From Mesobacillus subterraneus (GTDB lineage: Bacteria > Bacillota > Bacilli > Bacillales > Cytobacillaceae), in NCBI RefSeq assembly GCF_020524355.2, contig NZ_CP129019.1, positions 4,462,001-4,526,000 of the forward strand: a stretch of DNA of 64,000 bases, read 5' to 3'. The position numbers and the translations under genes are program-made. The notes under the pieces are model-generated. The model was not told the DNA's origin and searched no databases. It saw only the letters and a list, made by a program, of their open reading frames with translations. Positions 56,796 to 64,000 of this stretch are shown piece by piece. The stretch's first letter is position 1, and every line of letters starts with the position of its first letter.

Positions 56796-57284
56796 ATGAA
56801 AGTAACTTTGGAAAAAATCAATCAAGATAAAAAGGAAGTGCTGCGTAACTTATATTCACTCTACCTGCATGATTTATCCGCTTATACAGATGGATTGCAG
56901 ATCAGTGAGTCTGGCAGTTTTGAATTTGATTCATTTTCGTTAATAGGGGAAAAAGAAGGGGTCACTCCTTACTTTATTATTGCTGATGAAAAGCTGGCAG
57001 GCTTTGTCTTGATCCTCGAAGCACCTTTTACGACAAGAGTAGATAAAGTGATCAATGACTTTTTTATCCTGAATACCTTCCGTGGAAAAGGAGTCGCCAA
57101 AGCAGCTGTAACAGAGATCATTGCTGAAAATAAAGGCAGTTATTACATATCCCAGCTCGTTAACAATCTAACCGCAGTGCATTTTTGGAAAAAAATCTAC
57201 AGGCAAATGGAGATAGACTTTGTAGAACAGTCGGAAGTGCAGGATGGGGAAGATGTTGTATATCAGACTTTTGTTATTAGGTAA
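56796..57284 (+). CDS. GNAT family N-acetyltransferase
   Basis: A 162-residue GNAT-fold protein with the acetyl-CoA loop FRGKGVAKAAVTEI, preceded by the beta-strand INDFFIL. The acceptor is unknown. CAGGGAGAATCAGT precedes ATG 56796. It is monocistronic and faces the alpha-glucosidase gene across a 21-bp array. Confidence 0.88.
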   Translation: MKVTLEKINQDKKEVLRNLYSLYLHDLSAYTDGLQISESGSFEFDSFSLIGEKEGVTPYFIIADEKLAGFVLILEAPFTTRVDKVINDFFILNTFRGKGVAKAAVTEIIAENKGSYYISQLVNNLTAVHFWKKIYRQMEIDFVEQSEVQDGEDVVYQTFVIR

Positions 57285-57345
57285 TGTAAATGCCTCTTGA
57301 TATTGAATGTAATGGATAGTCGTTTTTTTCAAATTTAGGATGATG

Positions 57346-57459
57346 GTACAATTATATCGGGTTAGCGTGCAATTAATGAGGATGACCGTGCAATTAACTG
57401 GCACAAGCGTGCAATTAAGGAGAAAAAGCGAGCAATTATGCAGAATAACCGTGCAATTG
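57346..57459. repeat. 21-bp phased array, GTGCAATTA motif (six units)
   Basis: GTACAATTA (57346), GTGCAATTA (57367, 57388, 57409), GAGCAATTA (57430) and GTGCAATTG (57451) are spaced exactly 21 bp apart. The linkers are not conserved. It lies in the convergent gap between the GNAT and alpha-glucosidase genes. Not coding. Confidence 0.94.
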
Positions 57460-57550
57460 ATCGAAAATATACTAAAAGCTTGATTAATTCATCGCAGAGA
57501 TTCGGTCACAGACCCTGTTAAAGTAACATTTTCGTGAAAAATAGCCTATA

Positions 57551-57590
57551 AAAAAGGAGTGCCATCATAAAAATCCGGCACTCCTTTAAA
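57551..57590 (-). terminator. Terminator of the maltose operon
   Basis: AAAGGAGTGCC (57553-57563) pairs with GGCACTCCTTT (57577-57587), with a T run on the minus strand. Confidence 0.87.
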
Positions 57591-57592
57591 AA

Positions 57593-59245
57593 TCACTTCA
57601 AATATACTCTTGTTTCATATGGCTTCATGGTAAACAGTGATTCCTGTTCTTCAACCTTATAGTTGTTCAGCAGCAATTGGCTTGATTCAAGTGGGAATCC
57701 GTTGAATTCAAAGGCTGCAGGCTCGTTTGTAAGGTTAGAGATGACCAGCGCTTGTTTGTCGCCCATTGTTCTTGTGTAAGCATAGATTTGTGTATGGTCT
57801 TCAAGAACCAAATCATATGTGCCGTATGTGAAAATTTCATTGGTCTTTTTCATCTCAATCATTTTTTTGTAAAAATGGAGAATGGAGCCAGGGTCTTGAA
57901 GCTGGGCTTCAACATTGATTTCTTTGTAGTTCGGGTTCGTCCCAATCCAAGGCTTGCCTGTTGAGAAACCGGCGTTGTCAGCAGCTGACCATTGCATTGG
58001 CGTACGGGAATTGTCGCGGCTTGTCGCCCAGATGAAATCCATGATCTCTTCATGTGGCACACCGTTTTCGCGGCGAATTTTATACAGGTTCTTGATTGCG
58101 ACATCATCGTAATCCTCAATTGAAGGGAACTGGACATTGGTCATCCCGATTTCCTGGCCTTGATAGATGAAAGGAGTACCCTGCATCAGGAAGTACATCG
58201 AAGCGAGCGCTGTTGCACTTTCGCGCCAGTATTCCTTGTCATCGCCCCATGTTGAAACGATACGGGCTTTATCATGGTTTTCAATGAATAATGCATTCCA
58301 GCCGTGTCCTTCAAGGCCTTTTTGCCAGCGGGTAAAAGTGTTCTTCAACTTTGCCAGGTCGAGTGCCTTCTTTTCAGAATCCCAGAGATCAAGGTGTTCA
58401 AACTGGAATACCATATTGAACTTTCCTTGTTCCTCGCCGACCCAAAGATCCGCTTCCTCAATGCTGACGCCATTTGCTTCGCCGACTGTCATGATGTCGT
58501 ACTTTGAGAACGTTTCTTCCTTCAGCTCTTCCAGGAATGTCTGGATCCCATCGACGTTCATATGCTTGTCAAAAGAAGAAACATACTGCACTCCTTCGGG
58601 ATTAGGCATGTCTTTCAAGCCTTCTTCTTTTTTGATATGGCTGATCGCGTCGACACGGAAACCGTCAATTCCCTTATCAAGCCACCAGTTGATCATATCG
58701 TATAAAGCAGTACGGACGTCTTTGTTTTCCCAGTTCAAATCGGGCTGTTTGCGGGAGAAAATATGCAGGAAGTACTGATCTGTCTGCTCATCATACTCCC
58801 AGGCAGATCCGCCGAAAATACTCTCCCAGTTGTTCGGCTCAGCGCCATCCTTGCCGTCGCGCCAGATGTACCAGTCGCGTTTAGGACTGTCCTGGGATTC
58901 ACGTGACTCAATGAACCATTGGTGCTCATCGCTCGTATGGTTGATGACTAGGTCGATGATCAGCTTCATGCCGCGCTTATGCGTTTCAGCAAGCAGCTGG
59001 TCAAAGTCTTCCATCGTTCCGAACTCATCCATGATATCTTGATAATCACTGATATCATAACCATTATCGTCATTAGGAGATTTGTACATTGGACAAATCC
59101 AGATCACATCGATTCCTAAGTCCTTTAAGTAATCAAGTTTTGATATCATTCCTTGCAAATCACCGATGCCGTCGCCATTGGAATCCTTGAAGCTCCTTGG
59201 ATATACCTGATAGGCAACAGCCTCTTTCCACCATGTGTGTTTCAT
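57593..59245 (-). CDS. malL: Oligo-1,6-glucosidase/alpha-glucosidase (GH13)
   Basis: About 550 residues, the MalL length. Nucleophile Asp199 is in GFRVDAISH, acid/base Glu256 in TVGEANGV, and the third Asp in FIENHDKAR. The calcium-type loop DSNGDGIGD is at 21-29. It hydrolyses maltose, isomaltose or short maltodextrins to glucose. GAGGG is spaced for ATG 59245, so an in-frame ATG 12 bases upstream is less likely. It is the last gene of the maltose operon. The exact bond preference cannot be assigned. Confidence 0.9.
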   Translation of the reverse strand: MKHTWWKEAVAYQVYPRSFKDSNGDGIGDLQGMISKLDYLKDLGIDVIWICPMYKSPNDDNGYDISDYQDIMDEFGTMEDFDQLLAETHKRGMKLIIDLVINHTSDEHQWFIESRESQDSPKRDWYIWRDGKDGAEPNNWESIFGGSAWEYDEQTDQYFLHIFSRKQPDLNWENKDVRTALYDMINWWLDKGIDGFRVDAISHIKKEEGLKDMPNPEGVQYVSSFDKHMNVDGIQTFLEELKEETFSKYDIMTVGEANGVSIEEADLWVGEEQGKFNMVFQFEHLDLWDSEKKALDLAKLKNTFTRWQKGLEGHGWNALFIENHDKARIVSTWGDDKEYWRESATALASMYFLMQGTPFIYQGQEIGMTNVQFPSIEDYDDVAIKNLYKIRRENGVPHEEIMDFIWATSRDNSRTPMQWSAADNAGFSTGKPWIGTNPNYKEINVEAQLQDPGSILHFYKKMIEMKKTNEIFTYGTYDLVLEDHTQIYAYTRTMGDKQALVISNLTNEPAAFEFNGFPLESSQLLLNNYKVEEQESLFTMKPYETRVYLK

Positions 59246-59312
59246 GTGAACCCTCATTTCTTTGAATGATCCTGATGTGTCTTTACATTAGTCATTTTGC
59301 ACTCTCTGAGAC

Positions 59313-60338
59313 TTACTTATTAATCGGACTGCAAGATTTACGTTCAATCATCCTTGCCGGAATTGTGACCCTTTTCGGCAAAGCATCTGGTTTTTTGATG
59401 ATTTCTATTAAACAGTTAGCCGCTTCGAAACCTAACTGGAAGATGTCGATATTAACAGAAGTCAGCTGCGGCTTCATATGTGCCGCGAGCGGTACATCAT
59501 TGAAGCTTACTATTGAGATTTCCTCAGGTACCTTGATATTCAGTTCCTCGGAATAACTCATAAGCTCAATTGCGGTAAAATCATCGGCCACTACCAGGGC
59601 AGTAGGCGGCTCATGGGTAGACAGGAATTTGGTGATTCCTTCTTTTCCTTCAGATTTTAAACATTGCTCATGGATAATATATTTTTCGTCATAGGAAATG
59701 CCGGCTTCCTGGAGTGCTTGTTTATATCCTTCAAGCCGGTCAATTGTAAAAACATGCTCCAGGTTAAAACCGATGAAAGAAATTTTTTGATGCCCAAGCT
59801 TGATCAGATAATCAGTTACCTGTTTGGTGATATAAATATTGTCATTATCCACATAGGTAATCCGCTCAGCATTCATGTTCGGACGTCCTATGACGGTAAA
59901 CGGAAACTTCTGCTTCAGCAAGTAGTCCATGATTTTGTCATCCGTTTTTGAATACAAGAGGATAATGCCGTCAACTCTGCGGCCCTGCACCATTGAAACG
60001 ACCTGCTGGAAGATCTCCTCATCCGTGATGCCCGTCGTTAAATAGACACCAAACTGGTGCTCATGGGCTTTCATGCTGATTCCCCTGATGACTTCGCGGA
60101 AAAATGGGTTTTGCAATGCTTGGGTTGCTGAATTTGGCATGACGATACCGATTGTCTCAGTACTCCTTACCACCAGGCTCCGTGCTTGGAAATTCGGGTG
60201 GTAACCCAATTCCTCCATCAACTTCCGTACACGCTTCTTCGTTCCTTCATTGATATGAGGGTGATCTTTAATCACCCTTGAAACGGTTGAAGGTGACACA
60301 CCGGCTGCCTTCGCTACATCTTTGATTGTGACTGCCAT
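59313..60338 (-). CDS. LacI-family maltose regulator (MalR-like)
   Basis: A 341-residue LacI/GalR repressor with an N-terminal helix-turn-helix and hinge (IKDVAKAAGVSPSTVSRVIK) followed by a periplasmic-binding-like sensor domain. It lies inside the maltose operon, 24 bp after the second permease. TGCAAACG-centred operators upstream of malE and malP are its likely targets. AGGAGAG precedes ATG 60338. Confidence 0.92.
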   Translation of the reverse strand: MAVTIKDVAKAAGVSPSTVSRVIKDHPHINEGTKKRVRKLMEELGYHPNFQARSLVVRSTETIGIVMPNSATQALQNPFFREVIRGISMKAHEHQFGVYLTTGITDEEIFQQVVSMVQGRRVDGIILLYSKTDDKIMDYLLKQKFPFTVIGRPNMNAERITYVDNDNIYITKQVTDYLIKLGHQKISFIGFNLEHVFTIDRLEGYKQALQEAGISYDEKYIIHEQCLKSEGKEGITKFLSTHEPPTALVVADDFTAIELMSYSEELNIKVPEEISIVSFNDVPLAAHMKPQLTSVNIDIFQLGFEAANCLIEIIKKPDALPKRVTIPARMIERKSCSPINK

Positions 60339-60362
60339 TGGTCGTCTCTCCTATAGTATCGA

Positions 60363-61184
60363 TTATTTTACCGAACCTTCTGAAACACCTTTGATGATTT
60401 GCTTTTGAAGGAAGAAATAAATAATGATGACTGGAATGATTGCGATCGTCAGTCCTGCCAGCGCTAGATGCCATTGCTTCGTATACTCACCAAAGAAGAA
60501 GAACATCTTCAGAGGTATTGTTTCCATTCCCGGCTTGTTGATTACGAGAGATGGAAGCAGATAGTCATTCCAGATCCAGATGATGTTCAGGATTGCCACT
60601 GTAACGGAAACCGGTTTAAGCATCGGGAAAATGATATGCCAGAAAATCTGGAATCGATTCGCACCATCGATGGTTGCTGCTTCATCAAGCGATTTTGGAA
60701 TCCCGCTCAATGTTCCATGATAAAGGAAAATCGATAAGCTTGCCCCAAAACCAAGGTACATGAAAACGAGTCCGCCCCTGTTCAACATTTCAAGTTTACC
60801 AAAAATGGAAACCAATGGAATCATAACCGACTGGAAAGGGATGAGCATTGCAGCTACAAACAGCATAAATATGATACCGCTCGTTTTGCCTCCGCGCCTT
60901 GAAAGGGCATAGGCAGCCATTGAGGAGAAAACGATAATTACCGCTACGGCAAGCACGGTGATTAAAACGGAATTGAAAAACGTTTTGATAAAATCAAGAC
61001 GCTCGAAAGCAACTGTGTAATTCTCGAATGAAAAAACATCCGGAAGCTTTATTGTATCCTCAAACATTTCTCGTTTCGTCTTGAAAGAGTTAACGATCAT
61101 CAAGTAAAACGGGGAGAGCCAGATCAGGGCAAGGATGATGCCGAGAATTTCAAGAATGATTCTGCTTTGCTTCTTCTTTTTCAT
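60363..61184 (-). CDS. Maltose/maltodextrin ABC transporter permease (MalG/MdxG-like)
   Basis: A 273-residue inner-membrane permease with six hydrophobic helices and the EAA loop (LDEAATIDGANRFQIFWHIIFPMLKP) that docks the ATPase. Its ATG shares one base with the stop of the other permease gene. GGGAGGTCGAG precedes it. No ATPase gene is in the operon, so a shared MsmX-type ATPase is likely. Confidence 0.93.
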   Translation of the reverse strand: MKKKKQSRIILEILGIILALIWLSPFYLMIVNSFKTKREMFEDTIKLPDVFSFENYTVAFERLDFIKTFFNSVLITVLAVAVIIVFSSMAAYALSRRGGKTSGIIFMLFVAAMLIPFQSVMIPLVSIFGKLEMLNRGGLVFMYLGFGASLSIFLYHGTLSGIPKSLDEAATIDGANRFQIFWHIIFPMLKPVSVTVAILNIIWIWNDYLLPSLVINKPGMETIPLKMFFFFGEYTKQWHLALAGLTIAIIPVIIIYFFLQKQIIKGVSEGSVK

Positions 61185-62044
61185 TACATCTCGACCTCCC
61201 GTTTTTTATTGATATAAACCTGTGTAAGCGAAATAGCCGCAACGATCAGGAAGAAAATGACCGCTTTTGCCTGTGCGAATGCCATTGCGTTTTCCACAAA
61301 GGCAGTTTTGAAGATTTCCATTGCGACCATCTGTGTGGAATTGTATGGTCCGCCGCCAGTGAGCGACAGGTTTTGGTCGTAAAGCTTGAATGAGTTTGAA
61401 AGTGTCAGGAACAAGCTGACTGTGAATGCAGGCATGACGAGCGGGAAGGTAACGTGATAGAAACGCTGAAGACTGTTCGCTCCGTCAATTTCTGCGGCTT
61501 CAAGCAATTCCTGTGGCACTCCTTCAAGGAAGGAAATATAGATGACCATGATGTAACCAGCCATCTGCCAGCTCATCAGAATCGCCATTGCCCAGAAGCC
61601 TGTTGTCTCAGTGGACAGCCATCCCTCTAAAGCTTCAACGCCAATCAGTTCTCCGACGCTCGCAAAAACTTTTGTGAAAATGAATTGCCAGATGAATCCT
61701 AAAATCAGTCCGCCAATCAGGTTCGGCATGAAGAAAATCGTTCTCAGGATGTTATTCGTCCTGAATTTTTGCGTGACAAGCAAGGCAAGTGAAAGGCCGA
61801 AGAAATTGATCAGGAACACAGAAACAACAGTGAACTTTGTTGTGAACCACAACGCATCTTTAAATTCTTCTTCCGCAAAAAGCGCTTTATAATGTTCAAG
61901 GCCTACAAATGAAGGTATCCTAATCCCGTTCCAATCTGTAAATGAGTAGTACACACCGAATGCCAGCGGCAAAATAACCACAACAGCAAGCGCGAGCAAG
62001 GCTGGAGCCAGGAAAAGCCAATACCAGAGGTTCCGGTTTCGCAT
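61184..62044 (-). CDS. Maltose/maltodextrin ABC transporter permease (MalF/MdxF-like)
   Basis: A 286-residue permease with six hydrophobic helices and the EAA loop (LLEAAEIDGANSLQRFYHVTFP). It pairs with the downstream permease to form the channel. It is short compared with E. coli MalF, as usual in Firmicutes. TAGGAGGATTTACAG precedes ATG 62044. A hairpin separates it from the binding protein gene. Confidence 0.93.
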   Translation of the reverse strand: MRNRNLWYWLFLAPALLALAVVVILPLAFGVYYSFTDWNGIRIPSFVGLEHYKALFAEEEFKDALWFTTKFTVVSVFLINFFGLSLALLVTQKFRTNNILRTIFFMPNLIGGLILGFIWQFIFTKVFASVGELIGVEALEGWLSTETTGFWAMAILMSWQMAGYIMVIYISFLEGVPQELLEAAEIDGANSLQRFYHVTFPLVMPAFTVSLFLTLSNSFKLYDQNLSLTGGGPYNSTQMVAMEIFKTAFVENAMAFAQAKAVIFFLIVAAISLTQVYINKKREVEM

Positions 62045-62132
62045 CTGTAAATCCTCCTATCTTTGTGATATCAGGGGAAACAAATCTCTTTCCTAAGAAG
62101 TCTATGTAAAACCTCTTCATGGAAAAAAGATA

Positions 62133-62164
62133 GGAAACAAAACAGCCGCAGCCGTTCTGTTTCC
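62133..62164 (-). terminator. Intercistronic hairpin between malE and malF
   Basis: On the minus strand GGAAACA pairs with TGTTTCC around a GC-rich centre, and TTTTTT follows a few bases later. Such hairpins often lower downstream expression, so the binding protein would be made in excess. Inferred. Confidence 0.55.
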
Positions 62165-62182
62165 TTCCTTTGTTAAAACCTA

Positions 62183-63490
62183 TTACTTACGAGCTTCTGT
62201 CCAAGCTTTCGAAGACTCTTCGACTAATTCGTCCCATGTCATTTCGCCGCTTACATATTTTTGGATGTTGATTCCAAGCTTTTCTTGTCCCCATCCAGTT
62301 GGGTAACCCATGAAAGTCCAAGCCAATGTTTTGCCAGCTGAAGAGTATTCATAGATTTCTTTTGCAAGTGGATCAGAGATCTTGCTAGCGTCGTATCCTT
62401 CATAAGCAGGAATGAATTTGAAATCTTCGATTACCGCTGTTTTACCTTCTTCAGAAGTATATAACCAGTCTAAGAAGTCTTTAGCTGCTGCTACTTCTTT
62501 TTCGTCCTTGTTGCTGTTAACAGCCCAGTACATTGGCACGCCAACCGGGATTGAATCTTCTTTATAGCCTTCAACTGGGATCGGAAGGATTCCTACGCCG
62601 CTGCTCGCAAGCTCTTCGTCGATTCCAGCGATTGACCCGGATACCCAGTTACCTTGCTGGATGATTGCTGCTTTGCCAGTAGAGAACAACTCTTCCACTT
62701 GCTTAGCGTAGTCAAGGCTTACAGTAGGCTGGTCAGAGTATTTGTTCTGCAGGTCAAGAATCTTCTTGAATGCATCACCGTGTTCAAAAGTAACTTCCTT
62801 CGATTCGAATGCGTTGATTACGTTTTGGTCAAACTCAGGCGCAAGGAACACGTTTGAAAGGTGAAGTCCAGTTACCCATGTTTCTTTTGCTGGAAGAGCA
62901 AATACAGATGTAAGACCAAGGTCTTTCTTCTTGCTGTCTAAAGTCTTTACTGCATCTTCCAAAGCGCTGTAGCTAGTGATGCTCTTTGGATCGATACCAG
63001 CTTTTTCAAAAATCTCTTTGTTATAGATGAAGCCGTAGCCTTCCTGGTTGTACGGAAGTCCAAGTACTTTGTCGTCTTTTGTTACGCCTTCAAGAGTTCC
63101 GCTAAGAGCAGCTTTTGCAGCTTCTGTGTCAGAAAGGTCTGCGAGCTTATCATTCCAGTCTGCAACGTCCTGAGGTCCGCCTACGTTATAAATAGTAGGT
63201 TCGTTGCCAGAAGCGAACTTTGATTTAAGTGCTGCGCCGTAATCTTCGCCGCCGCCCACAGTTGTAATGTTGATGTCAACATCTTTATTTGCTTCTTCAT
63301 AAGCTTTTGCAATGTCTTCGAACTGATCCTTGAACTCAACCTTGAATTGGAAAATATCAACGGTTACTTTCTCCCCGTCTTTTCCATTTTCGCCAGAAGT
63401 CTTGTCATCGCTTGATGAACATCCTGCAAGTCCTCCGCCAATCAAAAGTCCCAGAGAAAGAACTGCTGGAAATAGTTTTTTTGCTTTCAT
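62183..63490 (-). CDS. Maltose/maltodextrin-binding lipoprotein
   Basis: About 435 residues of a cluster-1 solute-binding protein. Signal peptide and lipobox LAGC place the lipidated cysteine at Cys24, followed by a Ser/Asp/Gly-rich linker. The mature part (VDIFQFKVEFKDQFEDIAKAYEEA and GKAAIIQQGNWVSG) is typical of sugar-binding proteins. It delivers sugar to the two permeases encoded downstream. ATG 63490 has GGGGGT upstream; an earlier in-frame start at 63523 has no ribosome site and would spoil the signal peptide. Confidence 0.92.
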   Translation of the reverse strand: MKAKKLFPAVLSLGLLIGGGLAGCSSSDDKTSGENGKDGEKVTVDIFQFKVEFKDQFEDIAKAYEEANKDVDINITTVGGGEDYGAALKSKFASGNEPTIYNVGGPQDVADWNDKLADLSDTEAAKAALSGTLEGVTKDDKVLGLPYNQEGYGFIYNKEIFEKAGIDPKSITSYSALEDAVKTLDSKKKDLGLTSVFALPAKETWVTGLHLSNVFLAPEFDQNVINAFESKEVTFEHGDAFKKILDLQNKYSDQPTVSLDYAKQVEELFSTGKAAIIQQGNWVSGSIAGIDEELASSGVGILPIPVEGYKEDSIPVGVPMYWAVNSNKDEKEVAAAKDFLDWLYTSEEGKTAVIEDFKFIPAYEGYDASKISDPLAKEIYEYSSAGKTLAWTFMGYPTGWGQEKLGINIQKYVSGEMTWDELVEESSKAWTEARK

Positions 63491-63540
63491 TGTGAGATAC
63501 CCCCAAATATTTATTTTTTGCATGCAACCACTTGCATTCC

Positions 63541-63702
63541 GAAACCGTTTGCATATTTTTGCATAAATCCATAGAAGTAATTGTTATACACAACATCATT
63601 AAAACGCTTACATGTTTAGGATAAAAGTAAGGAAAACATTGATGTAAATGGATTCCTGAACATTTTGGCTATACTGCCACCCTTGATATGCAAACGATTG
63701 CA
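63541..63702 (-). promoter_or_regulatory. Maltose operon control region: LacI-type operators and cre site
   Basis: GAAACCGTTTGCA (63541-63553) and TGCAAACGATTGCA (63689-63702) are operator-like with the TGCAAACG core also found at malP. Between them, on the minus strand, TGTAAGCGTTTTAA (63599-63612) matches the CcpA cre consensus (TGWAANCGNTNWCA) at all but one position. Induction by maltose and carbon catabolite repression are inferred. Confidence 0.7.
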
Positions 63703-63921
63703 GCTGTGGATTCATAATAGCATATGATTATTAGGAAGACAATATGTAAGTTTAAGAGAAATTTACATTTTGAGATTATGAGGTTGTAACTGCAGAATAG
63801 GGAGCCTACCCTATCCTTAGAAAAAGAGATGAACTAGTATATACACGTATTAGTTGCTGTCGAGAGTTTGAAGGTCTATCATGATTGATAATACTGAAAA
63901 ATAATGACTGAAGGTGAAGAT

Positions 63922-64000
63922 ATGATTAAATGTATAGCTACAGATATGGACGGGACATTGTTGACTGCTTCCCAGCAGATTACTGCGGAGAATAAGGAAG
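63922..64000 (+). CDS. Cof-type HAD hydrolase, 5' end only
   Basis: The first 26 codons are present. The protein starts MIKCIATDMDGTLLTASQQI, the HAD motif I (DMDGTLL) of Cof-like sugar phosphatases. GAAGGTGAAGAT precedes ATG 63922. The gene continues off the right edge; its substrate cannot be guessed. Confidence 0.85.
   Translation, partial: MIKCIATDMDGTLLTASQQITAENKE

Noticed and set aside
1..64000. rRNA, tRNA, tmRNA or transposase genes
   Set aside because: No conserved rRNA segment, tRNA cloverleaf with TTCGA-type arm, or transposase motif was recognised on either strand.

Overview
The window looks like chromosome of a low-to-moderate GC, aerobic, Gram-positive Bacillaceae bacterium (Bacillus/Mesobacillus-like; genus not certain). 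The basis is the gene set: cytochrome bd CydA, Mqo, a PerR-type ahpCF operon, relatives of B. subtilis YhfW, YjlB, SwrC and the Mdx/Mal system, an ECF sigma factor with a DUF4179 partner, strong AGGAGG-type ribosome binding sites, and GTG/TTG starts. No rRNA, tRNA, CRISPR array, prophage or transposase was found.

Layout. 0-6.3 kb: 5' end of cydA, degV, mqo, a 52-bp repeat array, ahpF-ahpC with a PerR box. 6.5-10.3 kb: a three-gene heme-dependent amine N-demethylase operon (DUF3445, DmmA-like, ferredoxin reductase) facing a dicarboxylate/amino acid symporter. 10.4-15.5 kb: DUF3231 protein, a tiny lipoprotein, three copies of a ~125-bp GC-rich repeat, and a SwrC-like RND pump behind a TetR-type operator. 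15.6-19.3 kb: PhnA-like protein, then an actin-type (ParM-like) segregation locus with a 14-site centromere-like array, and an inverted-repeat-bounded intergenic block. 19.3-31 kb: oligoendopeptidase F, sensor kinase, MFS exporter, FAD oxidoreductase, YpfJ-like metalloprotease, YjlB cupin, a DsrE pair behind a CsoR/CstR-like operator, a second 52-bp array, and a diguanylate cyclase. 31-43 kb: SGNH-like protein, VOC protein, two alpha/beta hydrolases, ECF sigma/anti-sigma pair, DHFR-like and HAD proteins, a two-component system, membrane proteins and a NiaP-like MFS carrier. 43.5-64 kb: maltose phosphorylase and beta-phosphoglucomutase, a TrxB-like reductase, YhfW-type Rieske oxidoreductase, UDP-glucose dehydrogenase, YbaK, a PRK06851-type ATPase, YjiH, GNAT, and a five-gene maltose/maltodextrin operon (binding protein, two permeases, LacI regulator, alpha-glucosidase).

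How genes work together. MalE-F-G would import maltose or maltodextrins, with an ATPase encoded elsewhere. The GH13 enzyme and maltose phosphorylase would split them, and PgmB would turn beta-glucose-1-phosphate into glucose-6-phosphate. TGCAAACG-type operators at both loci suggest shared LacI control, and a cre site suggests CcpA control.

The most unusual signal is a set of helically phased intergenic repeats. Three loci have a strict 52-bp period with TGTC and GACA half-sites at exactly 23/29-bp offsets, although the rest of their sequence differs. Three others have a strict 21-bp period with private motifs, and a fourth has 20-21 bp. They lie after gene 3' ends. All seven convergent gene pairs more than 100 bp apart hold such an array or another repeat. 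The six convergent pairs less than 50 bp apart hold a single hairpin. None of the 13 divergent gaps holds an array.

Caution: four genes (RND pump, pepF, FAD oxidoreductase, PRK06851 ATPase) are broken by six single-base indels, nearly all in homopolymers. This looks like uncorrected sequencing error rather than gene decay.
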